Position numbers and translations under genes: made by a program | Assembly (NCBI GenBank): GCA_039938515.1 | Contig: JBDUUL010000015.1 | Span: forward strand, 186,001 to 250,000 | DNA: 64,000 bases | Origin: Nitrososphaera sp. | GTDB taxonomy: Archaea > Thermoproteota > Nitrososphaeria > Nitrososphaerales > Nitrososphaeraceae | Reading direction: 5' to 3' | Shown here: in pieces, positions 55,063 through 62,487 of the stretch | Layout of the letters: every line of letters begins with the position of its first letter | How positions within the stretch are numbered: position 1 is the stretch's first letter | Notes under the pieces: generated by a model | Seen by the model: only the letters and a program-made list of their open reading frames with translations | Told to the model about the DNA's origin: nothing | The model's database searches: none

Positions 55063-55408
55063 ATACTACCGAATTATCTTATATAAGATTCTTATAAGGA
55101 TTTTCCAGGTACTTTTATCCACTTTATGGATCTTGTGACTTGGAATCGGATATCCCTGCAGTAAGCCTACTCGCCAACAGGAGCCATCTACTAACTGCCG
55201 CGCCTGAGACTTCTCATTCGTAACGGCTAGGAGCCGAGGTAGGCATGACGGATGATGGGGGGAGTATGGGACGGTAACTCAGTCAACCCTTGCCTGTATG
55301 GTCTCGAGTTGTTGCAAGTCTATGGGCCAATGGTGTGATGTTATCGGAGTTCAGGGCAATTGTAATAAATGAAGTGATTCTACGTTCGTACTGCCATCTT
55401 CAAAAGTG
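55063..55408. other. Intergenic stretch of about 350 bases
   Basis: AT-rich bases next to 55063 hold the promoter of the peptidase gene (TATA-like ATTATCTTATATAAG near 55071-55085). I see nothing else until the RNA element at 55409. The 15 bases TGTAATAAATGAAGT near 55361 also occur near 4960. Confidence 0.4.
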
Positions 55409-55467
55409 GGAGAGAGGTGCCTTTGAACAAGGCAACCATGCATTACTAGCGTGATAAGCCTCTCTCC
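55409..55467 (+). ncRNA. Three-way-junction RNA element, copy 1
   Basis: The outer stem GGAGAGAGG (55409-55417) pairs perfectly with CCTCTCTCC (55459-55467). Inside are two hairpins: GCCTT-TGAAC-AAGGC (55419-55433) and CATGC-ATTACTA-GCGTG (55437-55453), joined by AAC and followed by ATAAG. The copy at 59705-59762 has the same three helices, in which the paired bases differ but stay paired, and it keeps the linkers AAC and ATAA and the TGA in the first loop. That covariation supports a real fold. Strand is not proven because both orientations form stems. A DNA hairpin role (mobile-element end) is also possible. Confidence 0.55.
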
Positions 55468-55550
55468 AGGCAGTTAATCCTGCTCCGGGAGAACTTAACT
55501 TGTTAGTCCGTCAGTGAACATGTTTGGTATGGAGAGGCCCGTATGGAAAA

Positions 55551-55757
55551 ATGTTTGTTGGTTTATACCTTGGCCATGTTCAATCAAGGCACTTGAAGCC
55601 AGTTGAGACAAGACCGAGCACAAGGGACCCGGACAAATTTTCAAACGTCTGCTATGTCTGCTCTGACACTGCAACTACAGAGTGTTTGTTCGACATGGGC
55701 GGAGTACACGCAGTTAGAAGGTATTGCGACAAGTGCGCTCCGGAAGCGAGATTGTAA
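55551..55757 (+). CDS. CxxC...CxxC microprotein, copy A
   Basis: A 68-residue protein. I prefer the ATG at 55551 (MFVGLYLG) over an upstream TTG. The core VCYVCSDTATTECLFDMGGV then RRYCDKCAPEA has two C-x2-C pairs about 25 residues apart, as in a zinc ribbon. It is a paralogue of 55835-56002 and 59508-59696. It lies 84 bases after RNA element copy 1. Confidence 0.65.
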   Translation: MFVGLYLGHVQSRHLKPVETRPSTRDPDKFSNVCYVCSDTATTECLFDMGGVHAVRRYCDKCAPEARL

Positions 55758-55834
55758 CTTACAAGCGGTTCGCGCTTGTAGAACATGTTATCGACTTTAA
55801 GAAAGTCTTTCTGAGCCGGGCGCTTGAGGAGCTT

Positions 55835-56002
55835 ATGGCAAAGCCAAATGTGATAAGGCCCCTGACAAGGCACTCGGATAAACCGAAGGGCATTTGCTCC
55901 AAATGCTCAGTTCCGGCCACGGTCGAGGCATTGTTTGAGGAAACCGATGTTACTATTTTGCGAAGATACTGCGACAGGTGTCTCGCTGAGGCTGTAAGAT
56001 AG
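55835..56002 (+). CDS. CxxC...CxxC microprotein, copy B
   Basis: A 55-residue protein from an ATG, reading GICSKCSVPATVEALFEETD then LRRYCDRCLAEAV. It is highly similar in pattern to copy A (C-x2-C, AT-x-E, LF, RRYCD-x-C). It follows copy A by 77 bases on the same strand. It probably binds zinc. The role is unknown. Confidence 0.65.
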   Translation: MAKPNVIRPLTRHSDKPKGICSKCSVPATVEALFEETDVTILRRYCDRCLAEAVR

Positions 56003-56098
56003 GCTTTCGTTATCAAAAGGACGCTGGAGCCCGGTGACTATGTATAGATGTACAAGCTCATGATCTCATTCGCACTATGGCTCCTTGTCGCCACTAAA

Positions 56099-56365
56099 TC
56101 AAGACGATTCTAGCATTTTGCGCCCAAGCTCTGTAATCTTGTATCGCCTTGCCCCATCCGGTAGAATGACAAGCAGTCCTTCGGAAACCAGCTCCTCAAG
56201 CGCATTTGTTGCAACTTCGTACGTCACAAACGCTGAATGCATAATCGTCATTCTGGTTTCATAGCCGTTTAGAACCGCTATCAAGACATCCTTGACAATT
56301 TCATCCCTTGACCTACAACTTCCGTTAGAGTTGTCTTTGTGGTCGTCGTCTGAGGGTCGCAACAC
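56099..56365 (-). CDS. Small winged-helix regulator (HTH_45 type)
   Basis: An 88-residue DNA-binding protein: SRDEIVKDVLIAVLNGYETR, YEVATNALEELVSEGLLVIL, ARRYKITELGRKMLES. It is the same family as 12900-13157. It lies 83 bases from the receiver gene on the same strand. Confidence 0.75.
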   Translation of the reverse strand: MLRPSDDDHKDNSNGSCRSRDEIVKDVLIAVLNGYETRMTIMHSAFVTYEVATNALEELVSEGLLVILPDGARRYKITELGRKMLESS

Positions 56366-56448
56366 TCTCTTATTTTAGCTCAAATTCTACAAATCAAGCA
56401 GGAATGCAGTGCAATGCAATTATTGAGAACTTTTGAGACTGCAGCAGC

Positions 56449-56844
56449 CTAGCGTTCTTTTGATTGGCTCTTTGCCAGGCGTGTCCGAATATGCCTCGCC
56501 AGTGCCTCAATGGCAATAGGCTTTGTCAGAAAGCAATGGTTCTTCATGCTTGGAAAGGCCCTTCTCGCTTCAGCCTCATAGATTTCAAAGGCCGTCAGAA
56601 AGCAAACTTGTAAACTACTATTCTTTTCCCAAAGTGCCCGTGCCAGCTCAAAGCCATTCATGCCCGGCATTCTAATGTCTAAAAGTGCAAGGTCGTACTC
56701 TGCATGGTAATACTTTGCAAGCGCCACTACTGGATTGTCAAATGCCGTAACAGCAAACCCCTCTAATTCGAGGCCTCGTTTAAGGGTGGATAGGATGTCT
56801 TTCTCGTCTTCCACAAGTAATATCCGACTAGCGGTTGTAGCCAT
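56449..56844 (-). CDS. Lone response-regulator receiver domain
   Basis: A 131-residue CheY-like protein. The acidic pocket is VEDEKD (about residue 12), the phospho-acceptor Asp is in LALLDIRMPGMNG (about residue 56), Thr is in FLTAFE, and Lys in FLTKPI (about residue 109). There is no output domain. It may receive phosphate from a kinase such as that at 31317. An isolated winged-helix gene next to it may be its output. Confidence 0.85.
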   Translation of the reverse strand: MATTASRILLVEDEKDILSTLKRGLELEGFAVTAFDNPVVALAKYYHAEYDLALLDIRMPGMNGFELARALWEKNSSLQVCFLTAFEIYEAEARRAFPSMKNHCFLTKPIAIEALARHIRTRLAKSQSKER

Positions 56845-57263
56845 GCCCCATCACCAAAGCTGCTCTAAGGCAAAGTAACAGAGGCATTCCTTATAGTAGC
56901 AAGTAGCAGTATTTTAATCTTAAAAGATGGTTCAGGCTTCAGAGGGCCAATTCGTCTTCAAAACTTCTTCTTGTTATCAGCGAGTACGCGCATTCAAGGT
57001 TGCAGCATTCACAATCAGTTTCAACGCATGCTATTCGTGAGTCATGGTCACACTGCCTGCATGGGCATTTGGCGACAAAGCCTAGGTCAGCAATGGCAAG
57101 GTTTGAACTCACGAGTGGTCATTTATCCGCTGGTACTACCAGTTATGCACGCTACAACTGTCTTTCGCTCTGAAATGAGCTAATGAATGCGCATTAAGCT
57201 CGATGACAGCCACTGATTGGACAATAAGACCATCAATTAACCTTCAGCCCGCGAGTTGTTTTT

Positions 57264-57461
57264 CTAATAGCTGTTGCCCCTTAACGTCTTGATGTTTTTG
57301 TCTATCTGGACGAGAAGCACCTGATTTTGTTGGAGTAATGACTGATTCTGCACCAAGACGGCCTTGATTTCGTCTAGCAATTGGTTGTTAACGGTGGAAA
57401 GTTTTATCATTTCTCTTTGATACAGCCGGGTAAGGGCATCTTGGCCTGCGTCTTCTGACAT
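57264..57461 (-). CDS. Coiled-coil microprotein (paralogue)
   Basis: A 65-residue protein. I chose the ATG at 57461 (MSEDAGQDAL) rather than the upstream start, which would run into the tRNA-like element. The helix LSTVNNQLLDEIKAVLVQNQ, SLLQQNQVLLVQIDKNIK shares the QN/LL pattern with 7237 and 27123. Confidence 0.6.
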   Translation of the reverse strand: MSEDAGQDALTRLYQREMIKLSTVNNQLLDEIKAVLVQNQSLLQQNQVLLVQIDKNIKTLRGNSY

Positions 57462-57530
57462 GGTGTACTGTATGCGCAGGTCGCTTATACGCAATTGGCT
57501 GAGTTTGAATCTGGAGCGCTGGCCAAGAAG

Positions 57531-57606
57531 GTCTGGCACGTGGCCTAGAACACAGGAGTCGAACCTCCGCATGGCAAGTTACCCTACCAAAAGACCGTTA
57601 CCCGCT
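57531..57606 (-). ncRNA. 76-nt tRNA-like element, copy 1
   Basis: The minus strand has a perfect B-box-like GGTTCGACTCC in a T-arm-like hairpin (GGAG/CTCC) and a GGTC helix pairing with GGCC. A hairpin with loop GGGTAACT and a TTGCCA 3' arm matches copy 2 at 61957. Unlike a tRNA, the helices fold as a closed stem with a three-way junction, and there is no proper anticodon arm. The closing stem (AGCGGGT with GCCAGAC) is only partly paired here. It may be a decayed tRNA, an integration scar or a structured RNA. Confidence 0.4.
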
Positions 57607-57780
57607 TGTGTTGAACCGTGTCTTTAAGTAGCGCTATTATGCGCGTGTGCGTGTATTACTATAATAGTGCGTCCTTTTATCCATGGCAGTAAGTTTTTCG
57701 CAGCCTCGGACGTCTGACCTGGGGGTAACCTTTTCCGTCTTGACGTGCATCTCTAACGCACAGGAAGTTTAATACACAAA

Positions 57781-58041
57781 GTGCAGATGCTGACTTTCCG
57801 CGACTTGGCCATACGTACTCCTCGGTCCGATAAAAATGAAAGAGAGGGCTTGGACCCGCGCGGCAAGTCTATAATGGTATTTGCAATGGGTCTTTTGATT
57901 TCAATTATTGTTTTAATCCCAAATGGTATATTATTTTACTGGCCGTGGCTTCCTTATTCAGTGATTATTATCTTCATGTGCAGTTTCGTCCCGGCGACAA
58001 TTGTATACTATTTCAGCAAGGCATCTGAGACGGCAAACTAG
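57781..58041 (+). CDS. Small two-TM membrane protein
   Basis: An 86-residue protein from a GTG with helices at about 32-54 (VFAMGLLISIIVLIPNGI) and 56-76. Its 3' end overlaps the next membrane gene by 41 bases, which suggests paired expression. No family is recognised. Confidence 0.55.
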   Translation: MQMLTFRDLAIRTPRSDKNEREGLDPRGKSIMVFAMGLLISIIVLIPNGILFYWPWLPYSVIIIFMCSFVPATIVYYFSKASETAN

Positions 58042-58300
58042 ATACGCAGAAAAGTTAGAGCCTTTATTCAATGGTGTGCAGTTTCTCATTTTCGTAATTG
58101 GTAGCCTGATTACTCTCTTCGGTTGTTGGTCTGATGTTGGTGTATTTTTCAGTGGCAATGGAGACCTGCCTATTTCTTGGGAGTCTTTCATTATTCCCGG
58201 TGGAATTACCGCTTTAGGTGTTGGGCTGTTGTTATTCGGTCTAATGGAATCCAATTCAAAGACATCCAGTGCTGACCGAATTAATCGACCCCTTCATTGA
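58001..58300 (+). CDS. Small two-TM membrane protein, overlapping partner
   Basis: A 99-residue protein from a TTG within the previous gene. Helices are at about 26-48 (VQFLIFVIGSLITLFGCW) and 62-83. A translationally coupled pair is likely. Function is unknown. Confidence 0.5.
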   Translation: MYTISARHLRRQTRYAEKLEPLFNGVQFLIFVIGSLITLFGCWSDVGVFFSGNGDLPISWESFIIPGGITALGVGLLLFGLMESNSKTSSADRINRPLH

Positions 58301-58326
58301 TTCAAATGGTTATACGTTGTTGTAAG

Positions 58327-58345
58327 AGCGCCGCGAGTTAACACC
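58327..58345. repeat. Dispersed 19-bp repeat, copy 2
   Basis: Identical to 9131-9149, with the same TTGTAA before it. It sits in a gap of about 570 bases (58301-58867) that contains no supported gene. Confidence 0.5.
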
Positions 58346-58671
58346 TAACTGGAAAAAAGGAAAAAAGGGTGAAGGAAGATGGCTTTAGAAATGCTATCTA
58401 TTTTAGATACTTCAGCACTGATTACACATTCCGAGACTGAGAGACCGTTGGGCCTGTGAGCTTTATGGCAAGGTATTTGAGGATATGACTGAGGGGCAAT
58501 GGAGAAATGCACGAAAAATGCACCAGGATAGCGCTTACTGTAAGAAGAACAGAAATTCACATCAATTCCAGCGATTCGACCCTGGGTCCTTAACCAACTG
58601 CGAGCTATTGGCAGCCCTTGGAAATATTAGGCTATGACTCTGATGACTAGACAGCGCGTTAATTCGTGCAG

Positions 58672-58745
58672 GCAGGGGCACCGGTTCAATTGGGCTCAAA
58701 CTTTTGGACTTGCCCCTGCTTCTTTTAGTAGAAAATGACGGGCCT
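58672..58745 (+). repeat. Long inverted repeat plus shared flank
   Basis: GCAGGGGCA (58672-58680) pairs perfectly with TGCCCCTGC (58711-58719) around a loop that holds GGTTCAAT. The 3' arm and the following TTCTTTTAGTAGAAAA (itself a small hairpin) are nearly repeated at 61933-61956, directly next to tRNA-like copy 2. It may be a decayed third copy of that element's flank. Confidence 0.45.
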
Positions 58746-58867
58746 AAATCGTGGCTCCAGAAATGCGCATTTGTGATTTTGCGATCATGACTTCTTTCCA
58801 AAAGATCAATGATAAAATTTTGGATTCTCATTAGCTACTTATATGAGCGCATTTTCTTCGATGCGTG

Positions 58868-59380
58868 ATGAACCTATGGCTGCCAGCCTTGCTGCTTGCT
58901 CTTCTAGCCGTTCCAGTCCTTGCATTTGCAGACACTAATTCTCAGACCGTCAATGGCGGGTCAACACCTGTTTCAGTCTCGGTGGTAAACACTGGCTTTG
59001 GCGGCAGCGGGATATTCAACGTCACATTCACGCAACAAGACAACCCTGGCAAGCTGGTTCGTAACGATAATTTTACGCTCACAGTCAGCCAGAATGGTAA
59101 CATCGTTTACAACGCTTCCAAAGTCTACGGGCAGCCCATCATATCGAGCCCAAGCGGCACAAGGATTTTTGATATGGCCCTTGTTCCAAACCTTGGCTAT
59201 ACTGCACATCTGATTGTATATGGCGTTGGCGGCGCAGCTGTTCCACAACAAAGTTTTGACTTTACGTATGAAAACGGCAAGTATACATCCACCCCTGAAT
59301 TTCCTCTTGCTCCCACAGTGGCGATAGCTGCAATCGGCATTGTAGTGCTCATAATGCGGCTCGCGGCGAGAGCAAAATAG
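58868..59380 (+). CDS. Small secreted PEF-anchored protein
   Basis: A 170-residue exported protein with a signal peptide at residues 2-21, an Ig-like beta domain (FNVTFTQQDNPGKLV, NDNFTLTVSQNGNIVYNA) and a C-terminal STPEFPLAPTVAIAAIGIVV then RLAARAK sorting tail. A TATA box (CTTATATGA, about 58835-58843) lies about 25-30 bases before the ATG, so the message is leaderless. A GTG precedes the ATG. Confidence 0.7.
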   Translation: MNLWLPALLLALLAVPVLAFADTNSQTVNGGSTPVSVSVVNTGFGGSGIFNVTFTQQDNPGKLVRNDNFTLTVSQNGNIVYNASKVYGQPIISSPSGTRIFDMALVPNLGYTAHLIVYGVGGAAVPQQSFDFTYENGKYTSTPEFPLAPTVAIAAIGIVVLIMRLAARAK

Positions 59381-59507
59381 CTCGCAGCATGAGTTCGGCT
59401 ATTGCTATTCGTTTCGTTGAAAGGTCAAAAAAGCGTCGAGGCAGCTGCGGTTGACTGTAGCCTAGGCAGTAGGTTTTAAAGACGACAGTTAGACACGCGG
59501 CAGGTTT

Positions 59508-59696
59508 ATGCAGCGAATATTCCAGTCTGTTAGTCCTATTTCAGAGAAGGCGAATGACATGTATGGTTACGTGTGTTTTGACTGTTATGAGCGTGCAACT
59601 AAAGAGGTCCACTATGAGCAGGGCGATATCATACTCAAAGAGCGATATTGCGACGCCTGTGCAGAAGCAGCATTGAACAATCAGGCAGAATCGTAA
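59508..59696 (+). CDS. CxxC...CxxC microprotein, copy C
   Basis: A 62-residue protein: YGYVCFDCYERATKEVHYEQ then LKERYCDACAEAAL. It has the same C-x2-C / AT-x-E / RYCD-x-C frame as copies A and B. A TATA-like TTTTAAAG (about 59473-59480) supports the ATG at 59508. RNA element copy 2 begins 9 bases after its stop. Confidence 0.65.
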   Translation: MQRIFQSVSPISEKANDMYGYVCFDCYERATKEVHYEQGDIILKERYCDACAEAALNNQAES

Positions 59697-59704
59697 ATTA
59701 TAGT

Positions 59705-59762
59705 GGGAGAGAGGAGCCTTTGATAAGGAAACCATACAGGGAGTATGATAACCTCCTCTCCC
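59705..59762 (+). ncRNA. Three-way-junction RNA element, copy 2
   Basis: The outer stem GGGAGAG+AGG (59705-59714) pairs with CCT+CTCTCCC (59752-59762, one bulged C). Hairpin 1 is CCTT-TGAT-AAGG (59717-59728) and hairpin 2 is CATAC-AGGGA-GTATG (59733-59747), with linkers AAC and ATAA. Hairpin 2 differs from copy 1 at two pairs, both changed on each side. It lies just 3' of copy C. Strand is uncertain. Confidence 0.55.
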
Positions 59763-59884
59763 GTCCCGACAATCATCCTGTAGAACTTTAACGTACTGAC
59801 CAGTCAGTTATCAAGAATGTAGTAATTTCAGGTAAGATACCACCGATTTGTTCTTTTAACGCTCCTTTCTGCCTGACTGAGACC

Positions 59885-60025
59885 ATGTATCAGGGTTTAG
59901 CAGAGGTAATTGACAGAATGTACATTTGCACGACCTGTGGCACCATAGTATTGTTTATGGAAGACTGGGAGCATCATCACGATGAGACAGGCCATGAGGA
60001 GTTTATCGCTACCATGTTGGAATAA
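59885..60025 (+). CDS. C2H2 finger microprotein
   Basis: A 46-residue protein from an ATG: YICTTCGTIVLFMEDW then HHHDETGHEEF. C-x2-C and H-x5-H spacing gives one C2H2 finger, similar in pattern to the tails of 13657 and 61170. It was probably missed by length limits. Confidence 0.6.
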   Translation: MYQGLAEVIDRMYICTTCGTIVLFMEDWEHHHDETGHEEFIATMLE

Positions 60026-60037
60026 TTAGGGGAGTGC

Positions 60038-60240
60038 TCAGACACGCGCTTTGCGATACTTTTCATTATATCGGGCATTTCTAGGCCGAAGCCTTAGCTT
60101 CAAGCTGCAGCAAGGACACACATTCTGAGGCCAGACCATGTATAGTCGCAAGCATTGCAGCGCTTCTGACCCCTTGCATATCTTAAGTCTCTCTGAGGAC
60201 TAATCGTCTTGTACCTAGAACAGATACCCTTGCACGCCAA
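60038..60240 (-). pseudogene. Frameshifted zinc-ribbon gene
   Basis: The frame from a TTG at 60240 reads ACKGICSRYKT, then YARGQKRCNACDYTWSG, matching the intact gene at 11568. It then goes out of frame. The neighbouring frame continues CPCCSLKLRLRPRNARYNEK to a TGA at 60038. One missing base near codon 39 explains it. Confidence 0.65.
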
Positions 60241-60450
60241 TTGCTAATGCGTCCAGGCACCGGGATAAAAGATAGCTGTCATGTTTTAGAAGGGCCAGGG
60301 GGAACGCCCGTGTGGAAGGGGCTAATGTCGAGGGCGCTCAGCCTGACCCCGATGTCTTGAGCACATTGACAGTGGAAGAAAAAGATAAAGTCATTGAAAA
60401 CTTCAACTGGTAAACTGTTATCGAAAACACCCTGGGTGAAATTCAAGGCA

Positions 60451-60771
60451 TCAGAGTATGCAGTAGCAGTTGTTCAATATTCTGTCTGATACCTCCACTC
60501 CCTTTTCTGTTAATCTGAGATTCGAAGTAAGATAAAGGAAAAGGCAATCTCCTTTCGCAGCACACTTCCCGAGCCAATAATCCTTCTCGACGCACAGCAG
60601 GTCAGAGCCAACTGCGCTCTGAACAGAAATCTTGTCAAGCCCCTTCATAGAAAGCTCAACCATTGATACCGACCTGTGATGTCTTAGATAAAGAAGGATT
60701 TCTTTGAGAAATGTTGAGGAGGATAGGCACTTTACGATCTCGGTATCTTCACCCTCGCAAACAAAATTCAT
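60451..60771 (-). CDS. Possible winged-helix small protein
   Basis: A 106-residue frame with LKEILLYLRHHRSVSMVELS, a variable middle with several cysteines, and a typical end RLTEKGVEVSDRILN as in winged-helix proteins. It may bind DNA. The assignment is weak. Confidence 0.45.
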   Translation of the reverse strand: MNFVCEGEDTEIVKCLSSSTFLKEILLYLRHHRSVSMVELSMKGLDKISVQSAVGSDLLCVEKDYWLGKCAAKGDCLFLYLTSNLRLTEKGVEVSDRILNNCYCIL

Positions 60772-61169
60772 TTCCTATTCCAACACTGATCATGTGCACT
60801 TGAAAGATTTAAACCCGTCCGCGGTAGTCTATACCATTGTCGCATACATGACCTATGAAATTGCCCGTGATTATTGCATCGCAGTTAGAGCAGACGTTAG
60901 TTTCGTTCATTAGATGCGTTGGGACCTGTTTTCAAATTAATCAGACAGTCCGAAAAGGGCCAGAAAGCCAATCGGCAATAGAAATGTCAGAGTCTAGCTT
61001 TCAATCCAGATCCCGCCTAACGAATCAGTGTATCGTACAAGCTGTCTTTTTGTCTATACCATTCTCAGAGAATCCGATTGAGATTAACAATTAAGGTTCT
61101 CGAAGAAAGTGCTAGACTTTATCGAAACTCCTTAAATGGAGCGGTCGTGAAAGACTGTCGATGAGATAG
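60772..61169. other. Intergenic stretch of about 400 bases
   Basis: Overlapping frames here look random. A TATA-like CTTAAATGG (about 61131-61139) sits 31-39 bases before the ATG at 61170. Confidence 0.4.
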
Positions 61170-61829
61170 ATGCAAAGTCTGCCGCCTGTTGACGAGCACT
61201 GCGGAGTAATTGTAAGGAGTCGAGAGCAAGCATACGATCACTTGACAAAAATAATTCAAAATGCAAGAACGGAACTTTGTGCTTTTCTAAGCTCCTACAC
61301 CTTGGTCATAACCACTGATGCGGAACCCATAAAGGCACAAAGGCTCGCGGCAAAGGCAAGAGGAGTCAAACTTCGGTACATAACAGAAATTACCAAAGAC
61401 AATCTTCAATATTGTAAGAACCTAGTTGATATGGTTACAGAGCTGCGGCACTTGGACAAAATTGCAGCGAATTTCATCCTAAGCGATGACGAAATCGGTG
61501 CTGCACCAATAGTCTCGGCAGAGTATCCAATTACTTACGGCTACTATAGCAATGTCGCGGGGGTCTTGGCCCTTTATCGCGGTGTTTTTGAGACCTTATG
61601 GCAATATTCTATTCCATCGGGGATGAAGATTGATGAGTTTGAAAGTGGGATGCAGACAACTCCGCGACCGCCACCCAGTACACTCGATAATCGAAAACAG
61701 CGACTAGTTATCGACAAATTCTTTTTTTGCAAACAATGTCCGTGGACTTCCATTTTTCCAGATGAGAGACTAAACCATCAGACAACAACTCGACACTACA
61801 AAATCTATGAGTTTCCAATTTTCGATTGA
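61170..61829 (+). CDS. Kinase-less sensor domain with C-terminal C2H2 finger (second copy)
   Basis: A 219-residue soluble protein. The sensor module (residues about 15-155) has KLRYITEITKDNLQYCKNLV and VTELRHLDKIAANFILSDDE, then a FETLWQYSIPSGMKIDEFE helix. After a Pro/Thr linker, a finger FFCKQCPWTSIF then HQTTTRHYKIYEFP gives C-x2-C and H-x5-H. It shares the design of 13657-14409. It is probably a ligand-responsive DNA- or RNA-binding protein. It starts at an ATG. Confidence 0.75.
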   Translation: MQSLPPVDEHCGVIVRSREQAYDHLTKIIQNARTELCAFLSSYTLVITTDAEPIKAQRLAAKARGVKLRYITEITKDNLQYCKNLVDMVTELRHLDKIAANFILSDDEIGAAPIVSAEYPITYGYYSNVAGVLALYRGVFETLWQYSIPSGMKIDEFESGMQTTPRPPPSTLDNRKQRLVIDKFFFCKQCPWTSIFPDERLNHQTTTRHYKIYEFPIFD

Positions 61830-61871
61830 TTTGCCTCTATCTAGGTGAGCATACAACCGAACTTTACCATG

Positions 61872-61905
61872 AACAGCTTGAAAAGCTGTTATGGAACATA
61901 GTTCC
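61872..61905 (+). terminator. Twin hairpins after the sensor gene
   Basis: AACAGCTT-GAA-AAGCTGTT (61872-61890) and GGAAC-ATA-GTTCC (61893-61905) are two perfect stems separated by two bases, about 45 bases after the stop. It may be a terminator or a processing signal. Confidence 0.5.
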
Positions 61906-61956
61906 AATCTGAACATAAAACCTTTGGACTGTACCCCTGCTTCTTTTAATAGAAAA

Positions 61957-62032
61957 GGCGGGCACGTGGTCTTGAATTACAGGAGTCGGACTCCTTATGG
62001 CAAGTTACCCTGCCATTGGACCGTTACCCGCC
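61957..62032 (-). ncRNA. 76-nt tRNA-like element, copy 2
   Basis: On the minus strand GGCGGGT pairs with GCCCGCC as a seven-pair closing stem. GGTC pairs with GACC. ATGGCA pairs with TGCCAT around loop GGGTAACT, and AGGAG pairs with CTCCT around TCCGA. It has the length of a tRNA and the same fold as copy 1, with base-pair changes that keep pairing (TTGGTA against ATGGCA; GGCC against GACC). It lacks a canonical anticodon arm, so it is probably not a translation tRNA. Confidence 0.5.
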
Positions 62033-62068
62033 TTGTGTGAACCGCCCTAGGCGTATCAGGGCTAGTGT

Positions 62069-62266
62069 ATGAAAGGCAATTGTTGTATTTATCTCCGGCA
62101 GTCCACTTTTAGTTGCGATCAATGTCCTCAAGGGCGTAAATACCATGAGCTAGAGAACAAAGTGACGACTCTTCGAAAGAAGAGTTGTCCAAGAAACCTG
62201 CTGCAGTCAGCGGGAGTTCCGATCACATCCCGCGGCTGCAGTGGATTCGCAAAAAAGAAGGGCTAA
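62069..62266 (+). CDS. Possible Cys-rich microprotein
   Basis: A 65-residue frame reading FSCDQCPQGRKYHELENKV, with further cysteines and a basic end. It converges with, and overlaps by 4 bases, the gene at 62263. A real zinc knuckle or chance. Confidence 0.35.
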   Translation: MKGNCCIYLRQSTFSCDQCPQGRKYHELENKVTTLRKKSCPRNLLQSAGVPITSRGCSGFAKKKG

Positions 62267-62475
62267 GCCCCGGTTTCCTTCTCTTGTAGGGTTTTGAACC
62301 AATCGCCGAGCCTGTTAGAGTGGATGTAACACACCTCGGCGTAGTCCGCCAGCTCGTGCACTAACATTTCCGCCTGAGACTTGTCAAAGGCCACCGCTGC
62401 CACTGCGAACGTTTTGTGCAGCCATGCGGGCAGTTCCAGGGTCACGGTGTAGGTTTTCGGCTTTTCCGTTGCCAT
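62263..62475 (-). CDS. Small protein with strong ribosome binding site
   Basis: A 70-residue protein, TYTVTLELPAWLHKTFAVAA then QAEMLVHELADY. The strand-helix-helix order could be a ribbon-helix-helix DNA-binding fold, as in antitoxins. The site GGAGGTGAT (62479-62487) 3 bases before the ATG is a perfect Shine-Dalgarno match, which is unusual in this mostly leaderless genome and supports the start. It may have come with mobile DNA. Confidence 0.6.
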   Translation of the reverse strand: MATEKPKTYTVTLELPAWLHKTFAVAAVAFDKSQAEMLVHELADYAEVCYIHSNRLGDWFKTLQEKETGA

Positions 62476-62478
62476 GCA

Positions 62479-62487
62479 ATCACCTCC
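62479..62487 (-). promoter_or_regulatory. Strong Shine-Dalgarno sequence
   Basis: GGAGGTGAT on the minus strand, directly before the ATG at 62475. Confidence 0.7.

Noticed and set aside
60855-61094. Plus-strand 79-codon frame
   Set aside because: No motif, odd composition, and overlaps other weak frames. Probably chance.
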